Shown one piece after another: positions 44,444 to 57,500 of a stretch of 64,000 nt of DNA; within the stretch, counting starts at the first letter, position 1; the number at the start of each line of letters is the position of its first letter. The notes beneath the pieces are model-generated. The model had not been told where the DNA came from. It made no database searches and worked only from the letters and a program-made list of their open reading frames with translations. A program made the position numbers and the translations under genes. This stretch comes from Macrostomum hystrix (Eukaryota > Platyhelminthes > Macrostomidae): assembly GCA_950097015.1 (NCBI GenBank), contig CATNEN010000024.1:2361501-2425500 (forward strand), given 5' to 3'.

Positions 44444-45339
44444 TCTAGTCTTGACCACTATCATATAGATAGTCTATAGGCCGGAAGAATTCTACAAAGC
44501 TAATAAAATGACAATCTGATATGGTAGTAACTTTTGTGCTACCATACCATATCAGTATCTGTGTGAGTTTTACTGTGTGAAACTGCAAGCAGCCCCTTTT
44601 CTCATGGTAGTTTTTTTATTCTCAGCTATTAAATTTCAGGAGCTAAATTCTACCTATGGGTTTATGTTAAAAATATTATCATTGTTTTGTGTTTTTTTTT
44701 AAGTTAGTTTCTTCTATGCTAAAGCTAGCTGTTTTTGTAGTTCAAATAAACATTTTGCAATTTATATCATTTTCAGCTAGTAGCAATTGCTTCTCCATAC
44801 TAAATATATAGCTTAGCATTATGATGGATCCACACATGGCTTCAGTTGTTTCAGTTACAAAATTTAAGTCACTCAGTCTACTTTCCAGTCACTTTAAGTT
44901 TTATAGCTAGCATAGCAAACATTTGAACTAAAATCTCAGTTTATGTTTTTTGATGCTCTGTTTGCACCACTTTTTTTCTGCTGTTTGATGCTAGCAAGGA
45001 AATTAGTTTCTTTTCCTCATGCTATCTTATCTTATCAATGATAGCTGTAATAACTGTTATTATAATTAGTAATATTGTTTTTTACTTACAAAAGTGCTGT
45101 TAATTATATATATATATATGAAGACTCTATGGAGCTAATAGAGAGCCACAACAAATTCATAGCAACATCTTCACTAATTGCAGGGTACCTCATCCTGGCT
45201 ACTATATATAAGTAGCTAGAAATAGACGCCTTGTGCATATCATTTGCTTACTTAAACTATAGTGTTTGAAACCAGCTGCCAGCCTCATTGAGTAGTTACA
45301 TTGTGACTAGCCTCACCTGCGCACCGCATCCTCAGTCTA
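44444..45339 (+). other. NFAT5-like gene upstream region
   Basis: AT-rich; a TA run lies at about 45106-45118. An acceptor-like CATCCTCAG ends at 45335, 4 nt before the chosen ATG, so transcripts may be spliced (in cis or by a spliced leader) here. Confidence 0.5.
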
Positions 45340-48300
45340 ATGCAACCTTACTTGAGCACTAGCCAGTCCAATGGCACTTGTGCTAACCCTCTAGGTGTCA
45401 GTTCGGGTATCAATGCTATGGATGAGCAGCAGATGGACCTGCTATTGAGTGTCATCAATGATCAGCAGCAGCAGCCGCAGGCGCCACAAGCCCCAGGTGC
45501 CCAGGTGACAAGTCCACCCCATCAACAGCAACAGCACCTTATGCAACAACATCAGGCACAACAGCCTGTTAGCAACGCAAACTTGACTGGGTTATTGCAA
45601 CAAATTCTTCTTCAACAACAACAGCAGCAGCAGCAGCAGCAGCCCTCTCTGTCACTGCAGCCGGCTGCAGCAAATCAGCAGCTGACTTATGCATGCGGCA
45701 GCGGTTCCGCTGACCTTGGAAATCTTCTACAATCTCTTGCTAGCCAGACTGCCCAAATGCAGTCCGTTATTTTGGCATTGTTAAAGCAGCAGCAGCAACA
45801 GCAACAGCAGCAACAACAACAACAGCATCAGCAGCAGCAGCAGCAGGTACACTTGCTGCAACAACAGCAGCACCTTCAGCAACGCCTCATTCCAGCCAGC
45901 GCCAATGACAGCTTCTTAAAGGCGCTAATTGCCGAGCTTGAGGTGAAAGCGGAGCCTCCTGAGCAGGCTCAGCACGCGTCCCCGACTGCTGCGGCGGCTG
46001 TGGTTTCAGCTCCACTAGCTGCGAGCTCCACCCTGCGCTCTATTCTGACTGACTCTTCGACTGTTGCAGCGGCGCGCTATGCGCAACCGGCTTTGAATCT
46101 CTGGCAGCAGCAGCAACCGGACCAGCACATGCAGCAGCAGCAGCAGCAGCAGCAGCTTCAACAAGTGGATCAACTGATGCCATCAGTGTCTAGAGATGGT
46201 TAGATTTAAATTTTTCATAATGCAATGTTAAGTAATTATTACTCGTAGTTTGTTCTAATGCAGTTAATTCACTTCTTTCCTCCTAACTCCAGCTTCCTTG
46301 TCGCAGTGCCTGGTGGCATCTGTCAGCGCGCCTGCTGCTGCAGTGTCTACCATGTCAGCAGCGCCAACGTCCGCTCCGGACGGCGTCGCCGGCGGTGCTA
46401 GCGGTGCAACTGGCGGCAGTTACAAGTACAAGCGAGCTCGCGTCTCTGACAACGCTATCTCGTCGTCGTCTTCGCCGGCCAGCTCGTCCTGCCCGTCGCC
46501 GGCCCGCAGTCGGTCTCCGATTAACGTCGTTGATTCGGACACCCAGCTCTCCAGCATTCGACGCGATTGCAGCGACTTGTTCATCGGAGGCGGCGGCGGC
46601 TCGGCCTCGGATGATGAGCCCGGTGGCATGCTCTCTGGGGACGCGTCTAACAGTATGAGATCCGAATTGCTCAAGCGGCGCGGCTCCGCTGCGGCGGCGG
46701 CTGCGGCAGCCGGTTTCAGCGGCCAGGACAGGCCGACATCCACTATGCACGACTTTGGCAGCGTGTCCAGGTGTGTATAATCATTGCCGAGACAATCGTC
46801 TGTTTTAATCTTTTTCTTACTTTTCTTTTCGGTTTTTTTTTACAGTCATATGGGGGGATTCATTCATTAGTGAAGAGCGGAAAATTATAGACTTGCTTGA
46901 CAAATACGCTCGTATTAGGAATTATTTACAGCCTGGTGGGATGATTTACAGACTGAGTGGGATAGCTGACAGATTGAGTGGGATAGCTGACAGATTGAGT
47001 GGGATAGCTGACAGATTGAGTGGGATAGCTGACAGATTGAGTGGGATAGCTGACAGATTAAGTGGGATAGCTGACAGATTGAGTGGGATAGCTGACAGAT
47101 TAAGTGGGATAGCTGACAGATTAAGTGGGATAGCTGACAGATTGAGTGGGATAGCTGACAGTCTGACTTAAACGTCACGGCATCCCAGATGTGAATAGCT
47201 AGACGGTACGATGGGGCATTTCTCGCTTCGGCTGTAGTGATTCTTACATTAGTGTATTGTTTATTTGGTTGCAATAGTCTGATCTATTTTTTAGCTGTGT
47301 GGAAACTTAGCAGACAATACGAGGTGGAAAAATTTGCCCGAAACTAGTCATAAACAAGTGTAATCTTTAATCTAGGCGCCCGACTAGACAGCTGTAGTTG
47401 TTGTTGTGACCGCAGCTTTAATAAGCCTATTTTTGTTTTTTTATTCGTGTGGGGTTCATTTGCTTGTTAAAACCTCTTGTTTTGAATCTAATTTAACCAA
47501 ACATTTCCATTAGATGATTGTAGAAATCAGAGTCCGAATATGATATGACCGACCTTTGACCTTCATTTGCCCTTGGGAACCGCTTCAGCTGCAGATCTGA
47601 CGATGTGACATCGTCTCCAGCTTCGGTGCACACGCACTTATCTAGCGCCGGCGGCGAAGCTTCTTCGTCCAGCTTCGATCGCCGTCGACCAGCTAAGCCG
47701 AGCCTATTCAACTGCTATCCGCGCAAGCACGGCCCTTTTGAGTTGCTGATTGTGTCACAACCTGAGCAGCATCATCGGGCTCGCTACATGACTGAGGGCT
47801 CGCGAGGCTCCGTCAAAGACAGATCTCTGCAGGGCTATCCGACTGTACAGGTTAGCCACTTTGGATGGCTCTGATCCTCCGATCACATTAGATCCTCAGG
47901 TCAGGCCGTCACTCTCCCAGATTCCATCACTCAGATCCTCAGGCCGTCACTCTCCCAGATTCCCTCACTCAGATCCTCAGGCCGTCACTCTCCCAGATTC
48001 CCTCACTCGGATCCTCAGGCCGTCACTCTCCCAGATTCCATCACTCAGATCCTAAGGCCGTCACTCTCCCATATTCCCTCACTCAGATCCTCAGGCCGTC
48101 ACTCTCCCAGATTCCCTCACTCAGATCCTCAGGCCGTCACTCTCCCAGATTCCCTCACTCAGATCCTCAGGCCGTCACTCTCCCAGATTCCCTCACTCAG
48201 ATCCTCAGGCCGTCACTCTCCCAGATTCCATCACTCAGATCCTCAGGCCGTCACTCTCCCAGATTCCCTCACTCGGATCCTCAGGCCGTCACTCTCCCAG

Positions 48301-51300
48301 ATTCCATCACTCAGATCCTCAGGCCGTCACTCTCCCAGATTCCCTCACTCAGATCCTCAGGCCGTCACTCTCCCATATTCCCTCACTCAGATCCTCAGGC
48401 CGTCACTCTCCCATATTCCCTCACTCAGATCCTCAGGCCGTCACTCTCCCAGATTCCATCACTCAGATCCTAAGGCCGTCACTCTCCCATATTCCCTCAC
48501 TCAGATCCTCAGGCCGTCACTCTCCCAGATTCCCTCACTCAGATCCTCAGGCCGTCACTCTCCCATATTCCCTCACTCAGATCCTCAGGCCGTCACTCTC
48601 CCAGATTCCCTCACTGAGAGCTTCAAGGCAAGCGTCATTCTCCCAATCTCTAAAGTAGTTTAGTGTCAAAATGCAGTTTTCCAAACGAAAATTTTCTCAG
48701 CAGTCTTATTTATTATCAAATGATTGGCCTTTTGCCTCTGCCACAATTCTAAAAATTCATATTTAAGTAGGCCAGGTTCTATTAGCGCACGTTAATACCT
48801 GTTTACTATGCTGCATATGCCTGTTGGTGAGCCCTACCCTAGATTTACCCCTTGTGCGCACACTGAATGTGCAATGCCTATGTTGTGTGTCCTAATCAGC
48901 TTGTCACGTCCAGGTTGCGTGTCATTTAACACGCACACACTCACTCACAATTCAAATTTAACCTTATTAGATTGCTCTTCGTTGGGTCAAAGTGACAATT
49001 TTAAACACAGATAAAAGTCGGTCGCGACCGTTAATTTAGTTTCTTTGTTGCGACCCGCAATATATGAATAAACTATAATATCTACATTGGAATAGCCGTG
49101 TTCTGCAGTAGCGCAGTTTATCAAGCGACTCGTTTAGTTTTCGGATTGGCTTAGTACAAGAGTACTATTAAATAAGCTTTGATCATGGTGAAATTATGTT
49201 ACAAAACATATCAAAGTACAGATGCATTGTCCTATGCGTACAACATCGTGTACAGTTGGTTATTATATCGCTTCACTAGTTAGAGCAAATTGTCCTCCGA
49301 ACTATTCCTACTCAACTTGAAACAGAACTCAGAATTATTGTGAGATGTGCGTGAGCAAAGATTAATATAACTCGCGCTTCTTAACCAAAGGCTATAGAAA
49401 GAAAAATAAAAAAACTATTTTTGAAGAATAGAAAGTAGCTGCTAGGCAGAAGGAATGAGTTTGCGCTGTGCTTGCTAGCAAGTCAGCTGTCTGTTATATC
49501 ATGTCTTATATTCCAAGCCTATGGGTTAACGCAAAAAGGCTACAATTAATGGCTAAGTCTTAGACACAGGGCACAAAGGGACATCAAAGCTACTAAGTGC
49601 AGCTTTGATATGTTACAAAAAATCTCTAATGCGTGTGCCCTGTTAGATATCAGATTTTCGTGTCCAGTCCCTCCCTTAACCTGCAATACATCTATTTTCA
49701 TATCAATATAAATTTCATCATTTTGATTCTTTCAGCCTACTTAAAGTAGATTAGAATCTCACAGAATTTTTTATATAAGAGTACAAAAATCTGGCTTACC
49801 TTTATCAGACAGCTTACCTGATTAGATTTCCTTGCAGCTGCGAGCCACAAGGGAGATAAGAAAGCAGCTGATAAAGGGCCCTTAGCAATCAAAACACCAT
49901 CCTCAGGCCCCTTTAGGTTTTGCTAGGCCTGCCTGCCTGTACTTCGTGCTGGCGTCTTTCAGGCTGTACTCTGAACCCTCCCAGATCCTCAGGTTGTACT
50001 CTGAATCCTCCCAGATCCTCAGGTTGTACTCTGAACCCTCCCAGATCCTCAGGTTGTACTCTGAACCATCCCAGATCCTCAAGTTGTACTCTGAACCCTC
50101 CCAGATCCTCAGGTTGTACTCTGAATCCTCCCAGATCCACAGGTTGTAATCTGAATCCTCCCAGATCCTCAGGTTGTACTCTGAATCCTCCCAGATCCAC
50201 AGGTTGTATTCTGAACCCTCCCAGATCCTCAGGTTGTACTCTGAATCTTCCCAGATCCACAGGTTGTATTCTGAACCCTCCCAGATCCTCAGGTTGTACT
50301 CTGAACCCTCCCAGATCCTCAGGTTGTACTCTGAATCCTCCCAGATCCACAGGTTGTAATCTGAATCCTCCCAGATCCTCAGGTTGTACTCTGAATCCTC
50401 CCAGATCCACAGGTTGTATTCTGAACCCTCCCAGATCCTCAGGTTGTACTCTGAATCTTCCCAGATCCACAGGTTGTAATCTGAATCCTCCCAGATCCTC
50501 AGGTTGTACTCTGAACCCTCCCAGATCCTCAAGTTGTACTCTGAACCATCCCAGATCCTCAAGTTGTACTCTGAACCCTCCCAGATCCTCAGGTTGTACT
50601 CTGAATCCTCCCAGATCCACAGGTTGTATTCTGAACCCTCCCAGATCCTCAGGTTGTACTCTGAATCCTCCCAGATCCACAGGTTGTAATCTGAATCCTC
50701 CCAGATCCTCAGGTTGTACTCTGAATCCTCCCAGATCCACAGGTTGTATTCTGAACCCTTCCAGATCCTCAGGTTGTATTCTGAACCCTCCCAGATCCTC
50801 AGGTTGTACTCTGAATCCTCCCAGATCCACAGGTTGTACTCTGAATCCTCCCAGATCCACAGGTTGTAATCTGAATCCTCCCAGATCCACAGGTTGTACT
50901 CTGAATCCTCCCAGATCCACAGGTTGTATTCTGAACCCTTCCAGATCCTCAGGTTGTATTCTGAACCCTCCCAGATCCTCAGGTTGTACTCTGAATCCTC
51001 CCAGATCCACAGGTTGTACTCTGAATCCTCCCAGATCCACAGGTTGTACTCTGAACCCTCCCAGATCCTCAGGTTGTACTCTGAACCATCCCAGATCCTC
51101 AAGTTGTACTCTGAACCCTCCCAGATCCTCAAGTTGTACTCTGAACCCTCCCAGATCCTCAGGTTGTACTCTGAATCCTCCCAGATCCACAGGTTGTAAT
51201 CTGAATCCTCCCAGATCCTCAGGTTGTACTCTGAATCCTCCCAGATCCACAGGTTGTATTCTGAACCCTCCCAGATCCTCAGGTTGTACTCTGAATCTTC

Positions 51301-54300
51301 CCAGATCCACAGGTTGTACTCTGAACCATCCCAGATCCTCAAGTTGTACTCTGAACCCTCCCAGATCCTCAGGTTGTACTCTGAATCCTCCCAGATCCAC
51401 AGGTTGTAATCTGAATCCTCCCAGATCCTCAGGTTGTACTCTGAATCCTCCCAGATCCACAGGTTGTATTCTGAACCCTCCCAGATCCTCAGGTTGTACT
51501 CTGAATCTTCCCAGATCCACAGGTTGTATTCTGAACCCTCCCAGATCCTCAGGTTGTACTCTGAACCCTCCCAGATCCTCAGGTTGTACTCTGAATCCTC
51601 CCAGATCCACAGGTTGTAATCTGAATCCTCCCAGATCCTCAGGTTGTACTCTGAATCCTCCCAGATCCACAGGTTGTATTCTGAACCCTCCCAGATCCTC
51701 AGGTTGTACTCTGAATCTTCCCAGATCCACAGGTTGTAATCTGAATCCTCCCAGATCCTCAGGTTGTACTCTGAACCCTCCCAGATCCTCAAGTTGTACT
51801 CTGAACCATCCCAGATCCTCAAGTTGTACTCTGAACCCTCCCAGATCCTCAGGTTGTACTCTGAATCCTCCCAGATCCACAGGTTGTATTCTGAACCCTC
51901 CCAGATCCTCAGGTTGTACTCTGAATCCTCCCAGATCCACAGGTTGTAATCTGAATCCTCCCAGATCCTCAGGTTGTACTCTGAATCCTCCCAGATCCAC
52001 AGGTTGTATTCTGAACCCTTCCAGATCCTCAGGTTGTATTCTGAACCCTCCCAGATCCTCAGGTTGTACTCTGAATCCTCCCAGATCCACAGGTTGTACT
52101 CTGAATCCTCCCAGATCCACAGGTTGTAATCTGAATCCTCCCAGATCCACAGGTTGTACTCTGAATCCTCCCAGATCCACAGGTTGTATTCTGAACCCTT
52201 CCAGATCCTCAGGTTGTATTCTGAACCCTCCCAGATCCTCAGGTTGTACTCTGAATCCTCCCAGATCCACAGGTTGTACTCTGAATCCTCCCAGATCCAC
52301 AGGTTGTACTCTGAACCCTCCCAGATCCTCAGGTTGTACTCTGAACCATCCCAGATCCTCAAGTTGTACTCTGAACCCTCCCAGATCCTCAAGTTGTACT
52401 CTGAACCCTCCCAGATCCTCAGGTTGTACTCTGAATCCTCCCAGATCCACAGGTTGTAATCTGAATCCTCCCAGATCCTCAGGTTGTACTCTGAATCCTC
52501 CCAGATCCACAGGTTGTATTCTGAACCCTCCCAGATCCTCAGGTTGTACTCTGAATCTTCCCAGATCCACAGGTTGTATTCTGAACCCTCCCAGATCCTC
52601 AGGTTGTACTCTGAATCCTCCCAGATCCACAGGTTGTACTCTGAATCCTCCCAGATCCACAGGTTGTACTCTGAATCCTCCCAGATCCACAGGTTGTAAT
52701 CTGAATCCTCCCAGATCCTCAGGTTGTACTCTGAACCCTCCCAGATCCTCAAGTTGTACTCTGAACCATCCCAGATCCTCAAGTTGTACTCTGAACCCTC
52801 CCAGATCCTCAGGTTGTACTCTGAATCCTCCCAGATCCACAGGTTGTATTCTGAACCCTCCCAGATCCTCAGGTTGTACTCTGAATCCTCCCAGATCCAC
52901 AGGTTGTATTCTGAACCCTCCCAGATCCTCAGGTTGTACTCTGAATCCTCCCAGATCCACAGGTTGTAATCTGAATCCTCCCAGATCCTCAGGTTGTACT
53001 CTGAATCCTCCCAGATCCACAGGTTGTATTCTGAACCCTTCCAGATCCTCAGGTTGTATTCTGAACCCTCCCAGATCCTCAGGTTGTACTCTGAATCCTC
53101 CCAGATCCACAGGTTGTAATCTGAATCCTCCCAGATCCACAGGTTGTACTCTGAATCCTCCCAGATCCACAGGTTGTACTCTGAATCCTCCCAGATCCAC
53201 AGGTTGTAATCTGAATCCTCCCAGATCCACAGGTTGTACTCTGAATCCTCCCAGATCCACAGGTTGTACTCTGAATCCTCCCAGATCCACAGGTTGTAAT
53301 CTGAATCCTCCCAGATCCACAGGTTGTACTCTGAATCCTCCCAGATCCACAGGTTGTACTCTGAATCCTCCCAGATCCACAGGTTGTATTCTGAATCCTC
53401 CCAGATCCACAGGTTGTAATCTGAATCCTCCCAGATCCACAGGTTGTACTCTGAATCCTCCCAGATCCACAGGTTGTACTCTGAACACTCCCAGATCCTC
53501 AGGTTGGAGTCTTAACCCTCCCAGATCCTCAGGTTGTACTCTGAACCCTCCCAGATCCACAGGTTGTACTCTGAATCCTCCCAGGTCCACAGGTTGTACT
53601 CTGAATCCTCCCAGATCCACAGGTTGTAATCTGAATCCTCCCAGATCCACAGGTTGTACTCTGAATCCTCCCAGATCCACAGGTTGTACTCTGAATCCTC
53701 CCAGATCCACAGGTTGTATTCTGAACCCTCCCAGATCCTCAGGTTGTACTCTGAATCCTCCCAGATCCACAGGTTGTAATCTGAATCCTCCCAGATCCAC
53801 AGGTTGTACTCTGAATCCTCCCAGATCCACAGGTTGTACTCTGAACACTCCCAGATCCACAGGTTGTAATCTGAATCCTCCCAGATCCTCAGGTTGTACT
53901 ATGCACCCTCCCAGATCCTCATTTGATGATGTGCCTGCTCTGTGAGGCTAACAGTTTCTATTAACATATTTTCCGTATTACAAGTGTAATAATTGCTACT
54001 CATTATGTAATGTATGTCGTGTACAATGGCTAATCTATAATTCCCCAAAATTCCGCAGCTAATCGGCTGGTCGCAGCCAGCCACCCTGTCAATATTCGTA
54101 GGCACGGATGTTGGCCGTGTGAAGCCGCACGGTTATTACCAGGCCTGCAAGGTGTCCGGCAAATCTACCACCTGCGAGGCTATCGAGACCGAACAGGAGG
54201 GCACGCGGGTGCTGGAGGTGCCGTTTGATGCGCAGAAGAACATGATTCTTAAGTGAGTGCTTTCTTGTGCTTGAATCAAATCCATCAATCAATGTTAATT

Positions 54301-54470
54301 CAAGGTGGGCTGTGAGCACTGGCTTAGACCCTGCAATTCTCCCCATTCCGCTGAGCTCACGCAGATAACTTAAGACAGCACAGCCGCAGCTATTGCGAGG
54401 CGCATCTGAAGGCTGCGTACGGCTGTTCAGTCCATGGACTGGGGGCTTGCCTTGTATAACATGGCATTGA

Positions 54471-54515
<45 letters not shown>

Positions 54516-57500
54516 TTTATGCAAGCCTGCAATTCATTCCGATTCCGTCCTTTGATTGCGTGCTAGTAACAGTGTGTTTGATCCAAGCGGTGCTATAAAA
54601 TGCGCTTGCTACACTCGCCCCTCTCTCTCCCTCTTATGCATATTTCTGGGTGCATCTTGTACCAGTCCTTTTTGCGGCCTGCCTTACCGACTTTTTACTT
54701 CTTATCTTGGTAGCTGTGCTTGTTTAGCTGGACCCTGTGCCTCGTGTAATATTCACCAATATTCAAGGCTCCACCGTGATTTAAACCTTTAGCGGCTACC
54801 CTTTGATAGTCAGTGTACCCTGGAATTCTTGAGTATTTTAGCAGGTTAATTATGTACTAGATAGACTATAGCTTCTGCTGCTTCTGTCACTGAATTTGTC
54901 ACTGAATTTGAATTTAAAGGCACCAGTAGATCTGTTTTTTATCTAATTGAGTCTTTATGGTCTAGAATATACTTATGGCCATGCCGCTCAGTTCATTAGC
55001 TACATTATTAGTACTCGGTGGCAGTCAATTAGTCATTTATTGTTACATTTTATTTAGTCAGGCAATTTTGGGCAGTTTATCTGTCCGCGTCTGTGTTGAC
55101 GCTGTCTTGTTTGGCCCAGAAGTACAAAATGACAGAAGAGATAGTAGATAGATATATTTTGCTAATTCAAATCTGTTCTGGTTACTAACGCGATCAGTTA
55201 CCTGGTTTTGTTGTTAGTTTCTTGTTATTTTACTGAGATTTAATTACGCGCTCTACCCAACAGGTTGCGCTAAGTAGCGTTTTTAATCTAACATTGGGTT
55301 GTAGCCATATGGTTAGTTAGAGCGTTGGACTCACGACTTGAACGCCCGGGGTTTGACTCCTGGCTCCACTGGAACAAGTTGGTGTCCTTTAGCAAGGCAA
55401 TTTGCTCTGCATTGCTTCAGTTCAATCAGTTGATTAAATGGCTACCAGCATCAGCTGGGTTAATTCCAGTCGGTTGTGTTGTGTCACCCTCCCCCAGTCC
55501 ATGGACCGAATAGCGTACTCAGCCTTCAGATACACCATGCAATGGCTGTGGCTGTGCTGTCGGCTGCACATCTGTCCCAACTAGCCCAGTTTAAATCACT
55601 TATTATGATTATTATTATTACTGACGTGAGGTTTAAAATAGGTTCCTCTATCTTCAGCTTTATAATTGGGAGTTTTTTAAGTTGCTCACCTGAGAATTTA
55701 TATTCCTCTCATCTGAGATTTCGCTCTCCTCTCACCTGAGATTTCGCTCTCCTCTCATCTGAGATTTCGCTCTCCTCTCACCTGAGATTTCGCTCTCCTC
55801 TCACCTGAGATTTCGCTCTCCTCTCACCTGAGATTTCGCTCTCCTCTCACCTGAGATTTCGCTCTCCTCTCGCCTGAGATTTCGCTCTCCTCTCACCTCA
55901 GATTTCGCTCTCCTCTCACCTGAGATTTCGCTCTCCTCTCGCCTGAGATTTCGCTCTCCTCTCACCTCAGATTTCGCTCTCCTCTCATCTGAGATTTCGC
56001 TCTCCTCTCACCTGAGATTTCGCTCTCCTCTCACCTCAGATTTCGCTCTCCTCTCATCTGAGATTTCGCTCTCCTCTCACCTGAGATTTCGCTCTCCTCT
56101 CGCCTGAGATTTCGCTCTCCTCTCACCTGAGATTTCATACTCTTCTTACGTGAGATTTCGCTCTCCTCTCACCTGAGGTTTTACATTCTTCACACCTGAT
56201 GTTTTGCCTTCCTCTAACCCGAGGTTTTACCTTCCTCTCACCTAAGGTTTTACATTCCTCTGACCTGAGGTTTTACATTTATCTCACCTGAGATTTCGGT
56301 CTCCTCTCGCCTGAGATTTCGCTCTCCTCTCACCTGAGATTTCGCTCTCCTCTCGCCTGAGATTTCGCTCTCCTCTCAACTGAGATTTCGCTCTCAGTGT
56401 GGGATGGGAATACAATCGAGTCAAGAGGTGGGACCTCTCACCTGAGGTATTACATTCCTCTCACCTGAGGTTTTACCTTCCTCTCACCTAAGGTTTTACA
56501 TTCCTCTGACCTGAGGTTTTACATTTATCTCACCTGGGATTTCGCTCTTTCTCAAATGAGATTGCGCTCTCCTGTCTTGAGTTTGAATACTAGACTTTCA
56601 GCTTATGTAATTCGATAATCGCTCTTAACACCCCCTCAACCGCAGCCTGGACTGTGTGGGCATACTGAAGCTGCGCAATGCCGATGTTGAACAGAAGCGC
56701 GGAGCTGGCAAGAATCGCAAGAAGAGCATCAAAGCCAGGCTGGTGTTCCGGGTTAACCTGCCGATGGGCGGAGGGAATTTTATCACGCTCCAAGCCGTCT
56801 CAGATCCCATTGTGTGCAGTGCGTTTTCTTTCTACTCTTTGTCTTATAATCCTATGTTTTTATAGAACCTAATCCCATGCCTCTCCCGTACCCCTTAGCA
56901 ATGATCTCATAGCTATTTAGGATCCCCCAGAAAAAATCTTGTCTCTCTACGATTCCTCAAGAAATAATCGCATGCCCCTTTGGAGCCCCTGCAATAATCT
57001 CTAAAATCCCTAGGATCCATCTATGATCCCATACTTCTCTATCACCCTGTAGTTATAATCCTATGTCTCTAGGACCCTTATGTTGATAATCCCATGCCAC
57101 TCTGGAACCCCAGTTTGATAATCCCATTCCTCTCTAGAACTCCAGTTTGATAATCCCATGCCTCTCTAGAAACCCAGTTTGATAATCCCATGCCTCTCTA
57201 GAACCCCAGTTTGATAATCCCATGCCACTCGTGAACCTCAGTTTGATAATCCCATGCCACTCGTGAACCCCAGTTTGATAATCCCATGCCACTCGTGAAC
57301 CTCAGTTTGATAATCCCATGCCTCTCTAGAACCCCAGTTTGATAATCCCATGCCACTCGTGAACCCCAGTTTGATAATCCCATGCCACTCGTGAACCCCA
57401 GTTTGATAATCCCATGCCACTCGTGAACCTCAGTTTGATAATCCCATGCCACTCGTGAACCCCAGTTTGATAATCCCATGCCACTCGTGAACCTCAGTTT

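Noticed and set aside
46355-46750. Minus-strand frames of 107-131 codons
   Set aside because: Antisense shadows of GC-rich NFAT5 exon 2.
49903-53945. Three giant open frames (959, 1315 and 1341 codons) on both strands
   Set aside because: They are translations of the 30-bp intronic minisatellite; a period divisible by three keeps frames open, and splice sites of NFAT5 exons 3 and 4 flank the region.
55300-55370. A tRNA gene
   Set aside because: Same reasoning: SINE family B head, with relatives elsewhere in the window.
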